Shown: positions 8,891-17,364, counted from the first letter of the stretch. The stretch: 64,000 bases of DNA from Gammaproteobacteria bacterium (GCA_028279365.1 JANQNX010000009.1:62001-126000); one strand, 5' to 3'. Made by a program: numbers and translations. Notes: generated by a model not told the origin, from the letters alone.

Positions 8891-9062
8891 AGGCCAAGTA
8901 ATTCACACATTATTAATTTTTACTCGATTATAAACAGGCGTGTTCTCTCTACCTTTCAATATCCTTAACGTTACATCGGCCTGTTCAACGAAGACTTTAT
9001 CCGCATTGGCTCTGATTGAGACCAAATGAGCAGAAATATATAAACAATAATCTATATATTAT

Positions 9063-9077
9063 TGATTATAATTATCA
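9063..9077. promoter_or_regulatory. Fur-like box upstream of TonB-dependent receptor
   Basis: TGATTATAATTATCA matches the 7-1-7 Fur consensus TGATAAT-n-ATTATCA at all but one position. It lies 105 bases upstream of the receptor start in a very A+T-rich promoter region, implying repression by Fur when iron is sufficient. Confidence 0.7.
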
Positions 9078-9181
9078 ATTGAGATAGTTTCTCAATTAGT
9101 AGGCAATATCAATTGTAGCTCCATTTAATTGACTTACTAAAAAAAACAAATTTAAAAAATAATAATGCAGGGGATATTAAA

Positions 9182-11329
9182 ATGTATAAACTCAGGGAGA
9201 CGCTGTTTCTCAGCGCTATTTTAGCTCCAACGTTCATGGTCGTTCATGCGGCTGAGGAGGAAAAAACTGAAAAAGTTTATGTTCCTCAGGAAATCGTCGT
9301 CACCGGTGAAAAACAGGGCTATGTCGCGATCAAAAGCGCTGGCCTCAAGACAGACATACCGCTGCTGGACACACCACAAACGGTATCCGTCATTACCAAT
9401 GAACAGATACTGGATCAGGCGTTTCAGGACGTAGGCGATATCCTTCGCTATACCCCAGGCGTTTCCGTAAATCAGGGTGAAGGCCATCGAGACCAGATCT
9501 CAATTCGCGGTCAAAACACCACGGCCGACTTTTTCCTGGATGGCGTGCGTGACGATGTACAATATTTCAGGCCGCTTTACAATCTGGACCGGGTGGAGGT
9601 GCACAAAGGCCCTAATGCATTGATTTTTGGCCGCGGCGGCGGCGGCGGTAATATTAACCGAGTCACCAAAACGCCTTTTGCTGGCGACCGCTTCGTTAAT
9701 ATGAATTCCAGTGTTGATAGCTTTGGCGCCTATCAGGTAATGATTGATGGTAACAGAGATGTCGGCGATGACTCTGCCGTTAGACTGAATGTGTTGGCAG
9801 AAGGCTTCAATAACCACCGTGATTTTTTCGATGGTGAACGCTATGCATTTAACCCGACCTATGCCACCAACCTGACTAACGATACGACTATACAACTCTC
9901 TTATGAGTACATTAACGATGATCGTGTCGTTGATCGTGGTGTACCCGCTGTCGCTGGCGGTGTATTTGGTAATCCGGCCAGCCCGGTCAGTGGTTTTACT
10001 GATACGTTCTTTGGCTCTCCGAGTGCAAATGAAACGACCCTGGATGCGCATATCTTACGCGGGCGTATTTTTCATGACTTTAACGAAGACCATCAGGTCA
10101 ACGCGACCATTCAATACGCTAACTTCGATAAGCTGTATCAAAACCTGTTTGCAGTAGGCAGTAATTTGGCTGCAAACAGCGTGACCTTAGATGGTTACCG
10201 TGATGAAACTGACCGTGAAAATTTGATCATGCAACTTAACTTTCTGTCAGACATCACCACCGGCCCGTTCAAACATAAATTACTCTATGGTGCAGAGTAC
10301 GCAAACCAGAAAACGGATAACAACCGTCGTGATAGCCTTTTTGCGGCCAGTAACGACGATCAGGTAACCTTCGCCTTTACTGATCCATTAAATATTCCGG
10401 CTTTCACTTTCCCCGTATTTAATCGCAATCGTACTTCAGAGGCAGATATTTATTCCTTATATTTTCAGGACCAGATCAGCATCGGTGAGCATTTTCAACT
10501 GATCGGTGGATTACGTCTTGATCGCTTTGATATCGATGTGGTGGATCAGATTGAGATTAATGATGGTGCTGCTGATGGTAATGATGGCTTTCTTGGCAGA
10601 ACTGATACCGAACTATCACCTCGCTTGGGCGCCATTTATAAACCAATCGAGAACGTATCATTTTATGCCAGCTATAGTTTGTCTTTTCTGCCTCGATCCG
10701 GCGATCAGTTTTTGACACTGTCATCAACAACGGAGTCGCTGGCACCGGAAGAATTTGAAAACTATGAAGTAGGGGCGAAATGGGACATTACCAGAGGACT
10801 GAGTTTCACCACCTCGTTTTTCCGCTTAAACCGCACTAACGGCACCACGGTTGATCCGACCAATGTTGGCAATACCCTGCTAATTGGTAGCCGTACTGAC
10901 GGCATTGAATTGCAATTATTAGGTCAAGTTAACGATAAATGGCAGATCAACACCGGTTACAGTTTTCTTGATGCCAAAGAACGACGCGAACGTACTGTCT
11001 CTGGAGTGACGGCAGTACGCACGCTGAGTCAAGTACCTGAACATCTGTTCTCCATCTGGAACCGTTATGATTTCACGCCTAATTTCGGTCTCGGCCTGGG
11101 TGTTGTGCATCAATCACAGCAGTTTACCTCGATCAGTAATGCTGTTGAGTTACCTAATTTTACCCGCGTCGATGCTGCTGCTTACTACCGTGTTAATAAC
11201 AAGATCAATGTTCAGCTAAATGTCGAAAACCTGTTTGACCGGGACTATTTCCCCGCAGCACATAACGATAACAATATCACGACTGGCGAACCGATTAACG
11301 CTCGCCTGTCATTTAATATTGATTTTTAA
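9182..11329 (+). CDS. TonB-dependent siderophore receptor
   Basis: An outer-membrane beta-barrel receptor of 715 residues for ferric siderophores, energised by TonB-ExbBD. A signal peptide ends at VVHAA-EE. A TonB box-like QEIVVTGEK follows near residue 36. The plug domain, about residues 50-170, contains DTPQTVSVIT, the RYTPGVSVNQGEGHRDQISIRG-type stretch and VHKGPNALIFGRGGGGG. The barrel ends with the terminal phenylalanine LSFNIDF. It resembles the FhuA/FoxA/catecholate-receptor group; the ligand cannot be named. A good Shine-Dalgarno (AGGGG) precedes the ATG, a Fur-like box lies upstream and a terminator follows. It stands alone, without siderophore synthesis genes. Confidence 0.93.
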   Translation: MYKLRETLFLSAILAPTFMVVHAAEEEKTEKVYVPQEIVVTGEKQGYVAIKSAGLKTDIPLLDTPQTVSVITNEQILDQAFQDVGDILRYTPGVSVNQGEGHRDQISIRGQNTTADFFLDGVRDDVQYFRPLYNLDRVEVHKGPNALIFGRGGGGGNINRVTKTPFAGDRFVNMNSSVDSFGAYQVMIDGNRDVGDDSAVRLNVLAEGFNNHRDFFDGERYAFNPTYATNLTNDTTIQLSYEYINDDRVVDRGVPAVAGGVFGNPASPVSGFTDTFFGSPSANETTLDAHILRGRIFHDFNEDHQVNATIQYANFDKLYQNLFAVGSNLAANSVTLDGYRDETDRENLIMQLNFLSDITTGPFKHKLLYGAEYANQKTDNNRRDSLFAASNDDQVTFAFTDPLNIPAFTFPVFNRNRTSEADIYSLYFQDQISIGEHFQLIGGLRLDRFDIDVVDQIEINDGAADGNDGFLGRTDTELSPRLGAIYKPIENVSFYASYSLSFLPRSGDQFLTLSSTTESLAPEEFENYEVGAKWDITRGLSFTTSFFRLNRTNGTTVDPTNVGNTLLIGSRTDGIELQLLGQVNDKWQINTGYSFLDAKERRERTVSGVTAVRTLSQVPEHLFSIWNRYDFTPNFGLGLGVVHQSQQFTSISNAVELPNFTRVDAAAYYRVNNKINVQLNVENLFDRDYFPAAHNDNNITTGEPINARLSFNIDF

Positions 11330-11352
11330 CCGAGTCTAAAGTTAATACGTTT

Positions 11353-11389
11353 ATGCCGGATTGATAATTTATCTCTCCGGCATTTTTTA
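11353..11389 (+). terminator. Rho-independent terminator after TonB-dependent receptor gene
   Basis: ATGCCGGA (11353-11360) pairs perfectly with TCCGGCAT (11376-11383) and is followed by TTTTTATT. It begins 23 bases after the receptor stop codon. Confidence 0.85.
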
Positions 11390-11394
11390 TTGTA

Positions 11395-11808
11395 TTAAAC
11401 GAATAGATCACCGAAACCCCAGATAAAGGTACCGGTAATTAATAAAGACACTTCGAGAATCCCCAGAGAAAGTTTCATTTTATGTGTCAGTTCTTCCAGT
11501 TGGCGTCCAAATGCGGAGTTAATCTCTGCCACTTCCTGATTAATTTCTTCCTCACTTTTCCCCTGCTCAGCAAGGCTCGCGACAGTCACTGTCAACGTAT
11601 TACGGAGCTCACGTTTGATTTTGGCACGAATAATCCTTTCCTGAACGACTACGCCCAGACTCGAGGTGATACCCAGCATGACAATCAAACAGCCTGCACG
11701 TGATAGCCACTCTGTCTGCATAAAATTGATACGGGATAAATAGACGCCGGCAAGGATTAGACCCAGCGCTATAATCCAGAGTGAAGATTGATATAGAGTC
11801 GATCTCAT
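11395..11808 (-). CDS. Hypothetical membrane protein with coiled-coil loop
   Basis: A 137-residue protein I do not recognise. Two hydrophobic segments lie near residues 8-26 and 37-55 and one near 113-133. Between them a long charged, probably cytoplasmic helical region (KIKRELRNTLTVTVASLAE and following, rich in E, K and L) suggests a coiled coil. It is convergent with the receptor gene and lies 35 bases downstream of the LpxR-like gene on the same strand, so it may be the last gene of a dgkA-lpxR-like unit. Confidence 0.65.
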   Translation of the reverse strand: MRSTLYQSSLWIIALGLILAGVYLSRINFMQTEWLSRAGCLIVMLGITSSLGVVVQERIIRAKIKRELRNTLTVTVASLAEQGKSEEEINQEVAEINSAFGRQLEELTHKMKLSLGILEVSLLITGTFIWGFGDLFV

Positions 11809-11843
11809 CAGGTTATTATCAATTTTAAATTTTTATAAATTTG

Positions 11844-12920
11844 TTAGTAAGTATAAGAAAAAGATATCGATCCAAAGCTCTGACCGCTACGCTGCCGATC
11901 AAACTCTTTTGAACGAAACACCTGGGCATAAGATAGCTTAAGGTTTTCGTAACTCATACTGGCCCCTATGACAATCTCGCCAACCAGTGCCTTTTTATCA
12001 ACACTGTGACTATCACTAAATGTATTACCATCAAGAAAGATATCACGTAAGACCCAACGCCCATTGGCTGCGGTAAAAAAATACAGACTTAGGGACTTTA
12101 TGCCTGATTGATATCTTGGATCGCTAGCGTCGGTCGGGGCATTAGTATTGCCGGCTGGTCGAATAAGGGCAGAACCAAAGTCAGACGGCAGGTTCCAGCC
12201 AAGTCTGAGTTCTGCACCAGTGCTGACGTTGGTAAAAACATTACCTAATGCGGCACCGCCGTGTACTATCCCGTCAAAACCAAACGGCCTATCAGAATCT
12301 AGAAAAAGATTACCTTTAATAAAGCGCTGCTTCCTATCATAGATAAACGCCATACCCAATTCGTTATCAAGCTGATTATCCCAACCGTTGGCTTTGGCAA
12401 TACCACGAATGGAATGCACCAGGTCTTGTGCCTGTTCGCCCAGCGATAAATCACCAATTAAGCCGGCCTGAATAGTAATGCTATCCAACCGCGTTTTACT
12501 CTTGGTGTGGAAACCAATATCACCATAAAGCCAGCCGCCATAGGGTCTGTCATTGGTAATCAGATCTCTGGCAGCGATATTTTCCGGTGTATACATTTTT
12601 TGACCGAATGAAAAAGAAAAATGGCGCTGCCTTTGTTGTTCATCATCCAGGCGTAAAAACTGGATCATTTGTTTTAGTGGTGCACTGAATAACTTATCAT
12701 CATTAATATAGTGCAGCTTGTTAAACCACTCCAGTTCCGGTGAGATCCAGTTTAGCTTAATGCCGTTGGTGTAAAAGCGATCAGTATTGGCAAACAGATC
12801 GTTTTCAAAATTAAAACTAAATGTCCAGGAATTCTCTGGCGGTTTGGCAGCCAGGGCGTTAGTCGAATAGCCGAGATAAAGCAGCGCGATAAAAAAATAA
12901 ATCGTGAGCGTTAATTGAAT
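11844..12920 (-). CDS. LpxR-like (DUF2219) outer-membrane lipid A deacylase, non-standard start
   Basis: Related to LpxR, an outer-membrane barrel that removes the 3'-acyloxyacyl group of lipid A. Read upstream of the first ATG (12668), the frame stays open and encodes a hydrophobic leader (IYFFIALLYLGYSTNALA) and the diagnostic segment FSFNFENDLFANTDRFYTNG, which carries the Asn-Asp pair catalytic in LpxR. Further on, RPYGGWLYGDIGFHT is typical of DUF2219. No ATG, GTG or TTG exists between the upstream in-frame TGA and 12668, so initiation probably uses ATT at 12920 (preceded by GGGG at 9 bases) or ATT at 12902; otherwise the gene is 5'-damaged. It overlaps the end of dgkA by about 10 bases. 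Confidence 0.75.
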   Translation of the reverse strand: MQLTLTIYFFIALLYLGYSTNALAAKPPENSWTFSFNFENDLFANTDRFYTNGIKLNWISPELEWFNKLHYINDDKLFSAPLKQMIQFLRLDDEQQRQRHFSFSFGQKMYTPENIAARDLITNDRPYGGWLYGDIGFHTKSKTRLDSITIQAGLIGDLSLGEQAQDLVHSIRGIAKANGWDNQLDNELGMAFIYDRKQRFIKGNLFLDSDRPFGFDGIVHGGAALGNVFTNVSTGAELRLGWNLPSDFGSALIRPAGNTNAPTDASDPRYQSGIKSLSLYFFTAANGRWVLRDIFLDGNTFSDSHSVDKKALVGEIVIGASMSYENLKLSYAQVFRSKEFDRQRSGQSFGSISFSYTY

Positions 12921-13273
12921 AACACAAAACCCCAGATAACTGCCGCATTCACCAGCGAAGCAAGTACCGCGGCTGAACCAATATCTTTGGCACGACCCGA
13001 TAACTCATGGTGCTCAGTACTGACACGATCAGTGACGGCTTCAATCCCGGTATTCAGTAATTCAACAATCAGAATCAAAATGATGGACCCAATCAGCAAT
13101 GCCCGCTCTATGCCGTTGTTACCCAGAAATAAACCGAGTGGAATTGTAACAATGGCAAGCAATACCTCTTGTCGAAACGCTTCTTCATACTCATAACAGG
13201 CTTTGAAACCTTGCCAGGAATATTGTGTTGCCTTGATGATACGGGTGATACCGGTATGACCTTGCGATGCCAT
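12911..13273 (-). CDS. dgkA: Diacylglycerol kinase DgkA
   Basis: DgkA phosphorylates diacylglycerol released during membrane-derived oligosaccharide and LPS modification, returning it to phospholipid synthesis. The 120-residue integral membrane protein has the family length and the signature ELLNTGIEAVTDR followed by HHELSGRAKDIGSAAV, containing the catalytic glutamate and ATP-binding residues. Three membrane helices are evident. It lies directly upstream of and overlaps the LpxR-like gene, a reasonable pairing because both act on envelope lipids. Confidence 0.95.
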   Translation of the reverse strand: MASQGHTGITRIIKATQYSWQGFKACYEYEEAFRQEVLLAIVTIPLGLFLGNNGIERALLIGSIILILIVELLNTGIEAVTDRVSTEHHELSGRAKDIGSAAVLASLVNAAVIWGFVLFN

Positions 13274-13322
13274 ATTGCGTCCTGATAATAACGTCCGTGT
13301 TAATTAAAATTATATGAATGGG

Positions 13323-13820
13323 CTATAGTTTTGCGATAGCAGACTCGTAGTCCGGTTCATCCGCGATCTCTGAGACCAACTGGGCATGTGTGATTTGATT
13401 ATTTTCATCAATCACGACCACTGCTCTTGCAGTAATACCGGCAAGCGGTCCGTCTTCAATCAAGACACCATAGTCTTTAGCAAAATTACGTGAGCGCATC
13501 ATCGATAAGGGGATGACGTTGTCGGTACCTTCTGCTTTACAAAAGCGCGACATGGCAAAAGGCAGGTCTGCCGAGATCATTAAAAACACCGCATCGCTAT
13601 TTGTCTTTGCCGCGTCATTAAACTTTTTGGTTGAGAGTGCGCAAGTCGGCGTATCCAGACTGGGGACGATATTCAATAATTTTTTCTTGCCCTGATAGGT
13701 ATCTAATGACACATCTGCCAACTCTGCATTAACCAGACTAAAATCCGGCGCACTGTCGCCAACGCCGGGCAAGTCACCATTAGTGTGTATCTCATTACCT
13801 TGTAATGTAATTGTTGCCAT
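13323..13820 (-). CDS. tpx: Thiol peroxidase Tpx
   Basis: A periplasmic-type atypical 2-Cys peroxiredoxin that reduces H2O2 and organic, especially lipid, peroxides with thioredoxin. The 165-residue protein has the peroxidatic Cys60 in VPSLDTPTCALSTKKFN and the resolving Cys94 in MSRFCKAEG, the same positions as in E. coli Tpx. The N-terminus ITLQGNEIHTNGDLPGVG is also family-typical. It lies 3 bases downstream of gcvH on the same strand and is likely co-transcribed. Confidence 0.96.
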   Translation of the reverse strand: MATITLQGNEIHTNGDLPGVGDSAPDFSLVNAELADVSLDTYQGKKKLLNIVPSLDTPTCALSTKKFNDAAKTNSDAVFLMISADLPFAMSRFCKAEGTDNVIPLSMMRSRNFAKDYGVLIEDGPLAGITARAVVVIDENNQITHAQLVSEIADEPDYESAIAKL

Positions 13821-13823
13821 TTG

Positions 13824-14213
13824 CTACTCCTGTTGTGTTAATTCTTTATAATCATCCGCGCTTAGTAAGTGGCTGAGTTCAGATTCATCAACCAGTTTAA
13901 TGGTAAACAACCAGCCTTCCGCATACGGGTCACTGTTAATGATTTCAGGGGAATCTTCAAGCTCTTCATTCAATTCCATGATCGTTCCGGTTAACGGACA
14001 ATAAATATCAGAGGTCGATTTGACAGACTCTACTACAGCGCACTCGTCCTCGCGTGAGTACTCTTTCCCTTTTTCAGGAAATTCGACAAACACCACATCG
14101 CCCAACTCGTCTTGCGCAAAATCAGTGATACCTGCGCGGTAAATACCTTCACCTATATTTTCTATCCAGATATGTTGTTCGGTATAGCGTAGTTCGTTAG
14201 GAGTGTTATGCAT
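13824..14213 (-). CDS. gcvH: Glycine cleavage system H protein
   Basis: GcvH carries the lipoyl arm that shuttles the aminomethyl group between the P, T and L proteins of the glycine cleavage system. The lipoylated lysine is Lys65 in VESVKSTSDIYCP. The start chosen at 14213 (MHNTPNELRYTEQHIW) matches the family; a TTG eight codons upstream adds nothing conserved, and GAGAG precedes the ATG. No gcvT or gcvP is adjacent, so this H protein is separated from its partners, or may serve lipoate relay to other enzymes. Transcription continues into tpx. Confidence 0.95.
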   Translation of the reverse strand: MHNTPNELRYTEQHIWIENIGEGIYRAGITDFAQDELGDVVFVEFPEKGKEYSREDECAVVESVKSTSDIYCPLTGTIMELNEELEDSPEIINSDPYAEGWLFTIKLVDESELSHLLSADDYKELTQQE

Positions 14214-14609
14214 TTGTCTGCTCTCTTCTATAATCAAGATCTCTGTGACGTAAGCTGCTGAATATGTAACGCATAGTGTAGGACAGACACATCACTGCTG
14301 CCAAGCCGAGCTTCATGTGTGGCTTCTTGATGCAATAACTAATCTGATCATAAGATTAATTTTATGCTTGGCTTATCAAGCTTATTGTCCTGCACGAACA
14401 AGCTAATGAGTACAGAAAGATTAAAACAAGCTAAAAAAATATTACTAAAGTAAAAACAGGCAAACGCAAACAACAATCGCCTTATCATCAATAGTAAATC
14501 AATAACGCTATTTGATCCGCAATTCTTGATAACAAGCTATATGACCTACAGCTACCATAACCAGGATAAAACAAGCGAGCAACGGGCAGCTTGCTTGAAC
14601 GTGTTTGAA

Positions 14610-14790
14610 TAAAAAAAGCAGCAAGGCATTCGAACCTATGCCTTGCTATAAGCCCGAATTTAGACTGTTAACTGGCATCCTACATGCCAGATACATACTT
14701 TGTCGGGTCGAGGGTAGTATCGCTGTCGACACGGCAATAGTTTCTCAACCTACACATCGACAAACCGATTATTCTTTAATCGAACTTAAG
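14610..14790 (-). ncRNA. Candidate structured small RNA between bfd and gcvH
   Basis: Reading leftward, two strong hairpins occur in series: CTGGCAT/ATGCCAG (14672-14690, 5-nt loop) and AGCAAGGCAT/ATGCCTTGCT (14620-14647, 10 bp perfect, 8-nt loop containing GGTTCGA). The second is followed by GC and seven T residues, a good intrinsic terminator. No protein gene reads leftward into it except bfd, which already has its own terminator. The 5' end is not defined and no convincing promoter was identified. A plus-strand 62-codon frame over the same bases is judged spurious. Confidence 0.4.
14613..14647 (-). terminator. Rho-independent terminator (minus strand) of candidate RNA
   Basis: A perfect 10-bp stem, AGCAAGGCAT/ATGCCTTGCT, is followed on the minus strand by GCTTTTTTT. 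On the plus strand no T-run follows, which sets the direction. Confidence 0.7.
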
Positions 14791-14842
14791 TAAATCTTTA
14801 TAAAGCGCCATTGCAAATGAGAAGTATTTACATTTTAACGGC

Positions 14843-14868
14843 AAAAAAAATCTACAGACTTAGTAGAT
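14843..14868 (-). terminator. Terminator overlapping bfd stop codon
   Basis: On the minus strand ATCTAC-taagtct-GTAGAT is followed by eight T residues. The bfd stop codon TAG lies inside the 3' arm. Confidence 0.65.
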
Positions 14869-15049
14869 CAGCACCATCCATTTGCTTCTCTAGTGCTCGT
14901 TGCAAACAGCAACCTGCTTCATCAGCGCAGCTGCCGCAGTTATTACTTACACCAAGCTTTTGTTGGAGATGATGAAAACTGTTGGCACCATCATCAACCG
15001 CACGCTCAATGTCCTTCTCTGTTACTGCATTACATACACATACGTACAT
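14852..15049 (-). CDS. bfd: Bacterioferritin-associated ferredoxin Bfd
   Basis: Bfd is a small [2Fe-2S] protein that reduces the bacterioferritin core to release iron under starvation. The start MYVCVCNAVTEKDIERAV matches the family, so ATG 15049 is preferred over an ATG seven codons upstream (15070). Cysteine ligands are CVC near the N-terminus and CGSC about 30 residues later (NNCGSCADEAGC). It lies immediately downstream of bfr on the same strand with a terminator between and its own Fur-like box (15108-15122), so it can be induced by iron starvation independently of bfr. Confidence 0.94.
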   Translation of the reverse strand: MYVCVCNAVTEKDIERAVDDGANSFHHLQQKLGVSNNCGSCADEAGCCLQRALEKQMDGADLLSL

Positions 15050-15107
15050 ATTATTTTTATACCAATCCATAAAATCTCAGACCATGTATTAAGAAATATA
15101 GTATTAA

Positions 15108-15122
15108 TGAGAATCATTATCA
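15108..15122. promoter_or_regulatory. Fur-like box upstream of bfd
   Basis: TGAGAATCATTATCA matches the Fur consensus at 14 of 15 positions and lies 58 bases upstream of the bfd start, between the bfr terminator and bfd. Confidence 0.75.
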
Positions 15123-15133
15123 ACATATATTTT

Positions 15134-15159
15134 AAAAAAATTGCAGATCCGTCTGCAAT
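15134..15159 (-). terminator. Rho-independent terminator after bfr
   Basis: ATTGCAGA-cgga-TCTGCAAT is a perfect 8-bp stem with a tetraloop, followed on the minus strand by a run of T residues. It lies about 25 bases after the bfr stop codon. Confidence 0.85.
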
Positions 15160-15183
15160 TTCTTTGTATTTTGTGGCTAGCTG

Positions 15184-15648
15184 TTAAATCTGTGATTGCT
15201 GATAGTTCTCTATGCCGATTTTTTCAATCAGATCGAGCTGCGTTTCCAGCCAATCAACATGCTCTTCCTCACTTTCCAGGATCGATGAAAACACTTCCCG
15301 GGAAACAAAGTCACCGATAGATTCAGCATATTCAATGGCGGCACGTAAATCCGGGATGGCATCCATTTCCAGAGCTAAATCGGCTTCCAGCATTTCCTTG
15401 GTATTTTCACCAATACGTAATTTACCCAGGTCCTGGAGATTAGGCAGACCCTCGATAAAAAGGATACGCTCGATTATCGAATCGGCATGTTTCATCTCAT
15501 CGATAGACTCGCCATATTCATATTCACCCAGCTTCTTTAAGCCCCAGTCCTTGTACATCCTGGAGTGCAAAAAATACTGATTAATGGCAGTCAATTCATT
15601 TTTTAGAATGGTATTGAGGTGTTCAATAACTTTCTTATCGCCTTTCAT
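15184..15648 (-). CDS. bfr: Bacterioferritin
   Basis: Bacterioferritin is a haem-containing 24-subunit iron-storage shell. All ferroxidase ligands are at canonical positions in this 154-residue protein: Glu18, Glu51, His54, Glu94, Glu127 and His130, and the inter-subunit haem ligand is Met52 (SIDEMKHAD). It is therefore a catalytically competent, haem-binding subunit. It precedes bfd, its reductase partner. A weaker Fur-like sequence lies at 15732-15746 upstream. Confidence 0.97.
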   Translation of the reverse strand: MKGDKKVIEHLNTILKNELTAINQYFLHSRMYKDWGLKKLGEYEYGESIDEMKHADSIIERILFIEGLPNLQDLGKLRIGENTKEMLEADLALEMDAIPDLRAAIEYAESIGDFVSREVFSSILESEEEHVDWLETQLDLIEKIGIENYQQSQI

Positions 15649-15731
15649 CCGTTCTTTCCTCTTATTAAATTATTTAGCAGCGATAATAGTTTGCAAATGT
15701 CAGATGTCAACAATAAGTGATTGATTTGTAT

Positions 15732-15746
15732 TGATAATTATTACTA
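15732..15746. promoter_or_regulatory. Weak Fur-like box upstream of bfr
   Basis: TGATAATTATTACTA matches the Fur consensus at 13 of 15 positions, 84 bases upstream of bfr. It is flanked by A+T-rich promoter-like sequence between bfr and lemA and could serve either gene. Confidence 0.45.
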
Positions 15747-15833
15747 TTTACATTACTTTCAAAACAAAAAATTAAAGCAATAAAGTCGGCCGCCGTCTTA
15801 TACTATTGGGCCAAAACAAATGGGAGAAGCTTA

Positions 15834-16406
15834 ATGGACGTATCGACAATCATCTTTTTGGGCATCATTGCCGTCGTCGCCGTCTATGGCGTCATCATTT
15901 ATAACAACCTAGTTGCACTGAAACACAATGTGTCAAAGTCCTGGTCAAACATCGATGTGTTGTTGAAACAGCGGCATGATGAATTACCTAAGCTGGTTGA
16001 GACCTGTAAACAATACATGGGCTATGAACAGGAAACGCTGGAGAAAGTGATGAAGGCACGCTCAGCCGTAGCGTCGGCTCGTGAGGCTGGTGATGTCTCC
16101 AGATTAGGGCCGGCTGAAACACAATTGCGCATGGGGCTGGGTAATTTATTTGCGCTGGCAGAAGCCTATCCGGATCTTAAAGCCAACGATAATTTTAAAC
16201 ACCTGCAGCAGCGCATCTCCGGGCTGGAGGATTCTATTGCTGACCGACGCGAATTTTATAATGAAACGGTTAATGCCAATAATGTGCGTATTGAACAATT
16301 CCCCGATGTGATTATTGCGCGCCTGCTAAATTTCAAGGAACGCGATCTACTTGAGTTCAGCGATGAAGAAAAACAGGATGTCGATATAAAAGCACTATTT
16401 AACTAA
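15834..16406 (+). CDS. lemA: LemA family protein
   Basis: A 190-residue LemA protein with one N-terminal membrane anchor (residues about 5-24) and a long helical bundle facing outward or into the periplasm. The typical segments are YNNLVALKHNVSKSWSNIDVLLKQRHDELPKL and the C-terminal FPDVIIARLLNFKERDLLEF. Function is not well defined; LemA proteins are often encoded beside membrane proteins of the TPM/GIDE type, as here. GGGAGAAG precedes the start. It is followed after 13 bases by the GIDE-like protein. Confidence 0.93.
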   Translation: MDVSTIIFLGIIAVVAVYGVIIYNNLVALKHNVSKSWSNIDVLLKQRHDELPKLVETCKQYMGYEQETLEKVMKARSAVASAREAGDVSRLGPAETQLRMGLGNLFALAEAYPDLKANDNFKHLQQRISGLEDSIADRREFYNETVNANNVRIEQFPDVIIARLLNFKERDLLEFSDEEKQDVDIKALFN

Positions 16407-16419
16407 CGCAGCTGACTTT

Positions 16420-17364
16420 ATGTCCGGTCTGCAACAGTGGGCAAAATCTGCACCAGCAGATGATTTTTGGATATGGATGATGGTCTGCGCCATCGCTTCG
16501 CTAGTGGGGTTTGTTCTGGCGTTCTATTACCTGCATAAAAAACGCGTAATCCAGGATATTCCAACCTCTAAAATTCGTTCGGCAGCACAAGGTTATGTGG
16601 AATTTGAAGGACATGGCTATCTGATGGACGGCCAACCGGTTTTATCACCACTGACACAAAAGCCCTGTACCTGGTACGAAATAAAAGTCGAGGAACAGAC
16701 TCGCAGTGGCAATAATAATAACTGGAAAACAATTCGAAAGGCGGTTAGCGACGAACTGTTCTTAATCAAGGACGAGACCGGAGAATGCGTCATCGATCCG
16801 GAAGGAGCCAAAGTCACGGTGTCCGATAAGCAAGTCTGGTATGGTCATTCAGCGACCCCAACAAAAAGCCCGGGGCGTAATAAGCCATCATTTCTGCGTT
16901 CTGTGTTCTCTTCTACTGGTAAATATCGCTATACCGAAAAATTGCTGCATTCTGGCGAAACCCTGTATGCCATTGGTATGTTAAAAACTGTCGGCGGTGC
17001 AGGTGCCAAAATGGATATCAATGAGGACGTCAGAGAACTGATTCGGGAATGGAAGGCCGACACGGAATCCATGTTAAAACGCTTCGATCTTAACAAGGAC
17101 GGGGAAATCGATATGGATGAATGGCAAAAAGTGCGTGATGAGGCCTACAAACACGTGGTGGCCAAACACCATGAACAAAAAAACCTGCCGCCAGTTAATA
17201 TCATGAGTCGCACCCGCGACAAACGCAGGCCGTTTATACTGTCTGCGCTTTCACAAGACGAACTGACCCGTAAATTCCACCTCTATACCGTACTGTCGAT
17301 CAGCGCCTTTGTCTGTTTTGGCGTATTTGCGACTTTAGTCATCAGCTTACGGCTGGCGACTTAG
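16420..17364 (+). CDS. GIDE-domain-like membrane protein with EF-hand
   Basis: A 314-residue membrane protein with an N-terminal helix (about 18-38) and a C-terminal helix (about 288-310). The central region (GYVEFEGHGYLMDGQPVLSP, PCTWYEIKVEE, YTEKLLHSGETLYAIG) resembles the GIDE domain of mitochondrial MULAN-type proteins and their bacterial relatives, without a RING finger. A canonical EF-hand loop, DLNKDGEIDMDEW (about residues 226-238), has all acidic calcium ligands in place. The pairing with lemA is common. Function is unknown, but calcium responsiveness is a reasonable inference. Confidence 0.8.
   Translation: MSGLQQWAKSAPADDFWIWMMVCAIASLVGFVLAFYYLHKKRVIQDIPTSKIRSAAQGYVEFEGHGYLMDGQPVLSPLTQKPCTWYEIKVEEQTRSGNNNNWKTIRKAVSDELFLIKDETGECVIDPEGAKVTVSDKQVWYGHSATPTKSPGRNKPSFLRSVFSSTGKYRYTEKLLHSGETLYAIGMLKTVGGAGAKMDINEDVRELIREWKADTESMLKRFDLNKDGEIDMDEWQKVRDEAYKHVVAKHHEQKNLPPVNIMSRTRDKRRPFILSALSQDELTRKFHLYTVLSISAFVCFGVFATLVISLRLAT

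Noticed and set aside
9960..10051. Large minus-strand ORFs inside the TonB-dependent receptor gene
   Set aside because: They are antisense shadows of a well-supported receptor and have no family resemblance.
14620..14647. tRNA T-arm resemblance (GGTTCGA loop)
   Set aside because: The flanking stem is 10 bp and no D-arm, anticodon arm or acceptor pairing can be drawn; the T-run marks it as a terminator.
14605..14793. 62-codon plus-strand ORF over the bfd-gcvH gap
   Set aside because: It coincides with two strong hairpins and a minus-strand terminator, has no convincing ribosome binding site and no recognisable sequence.
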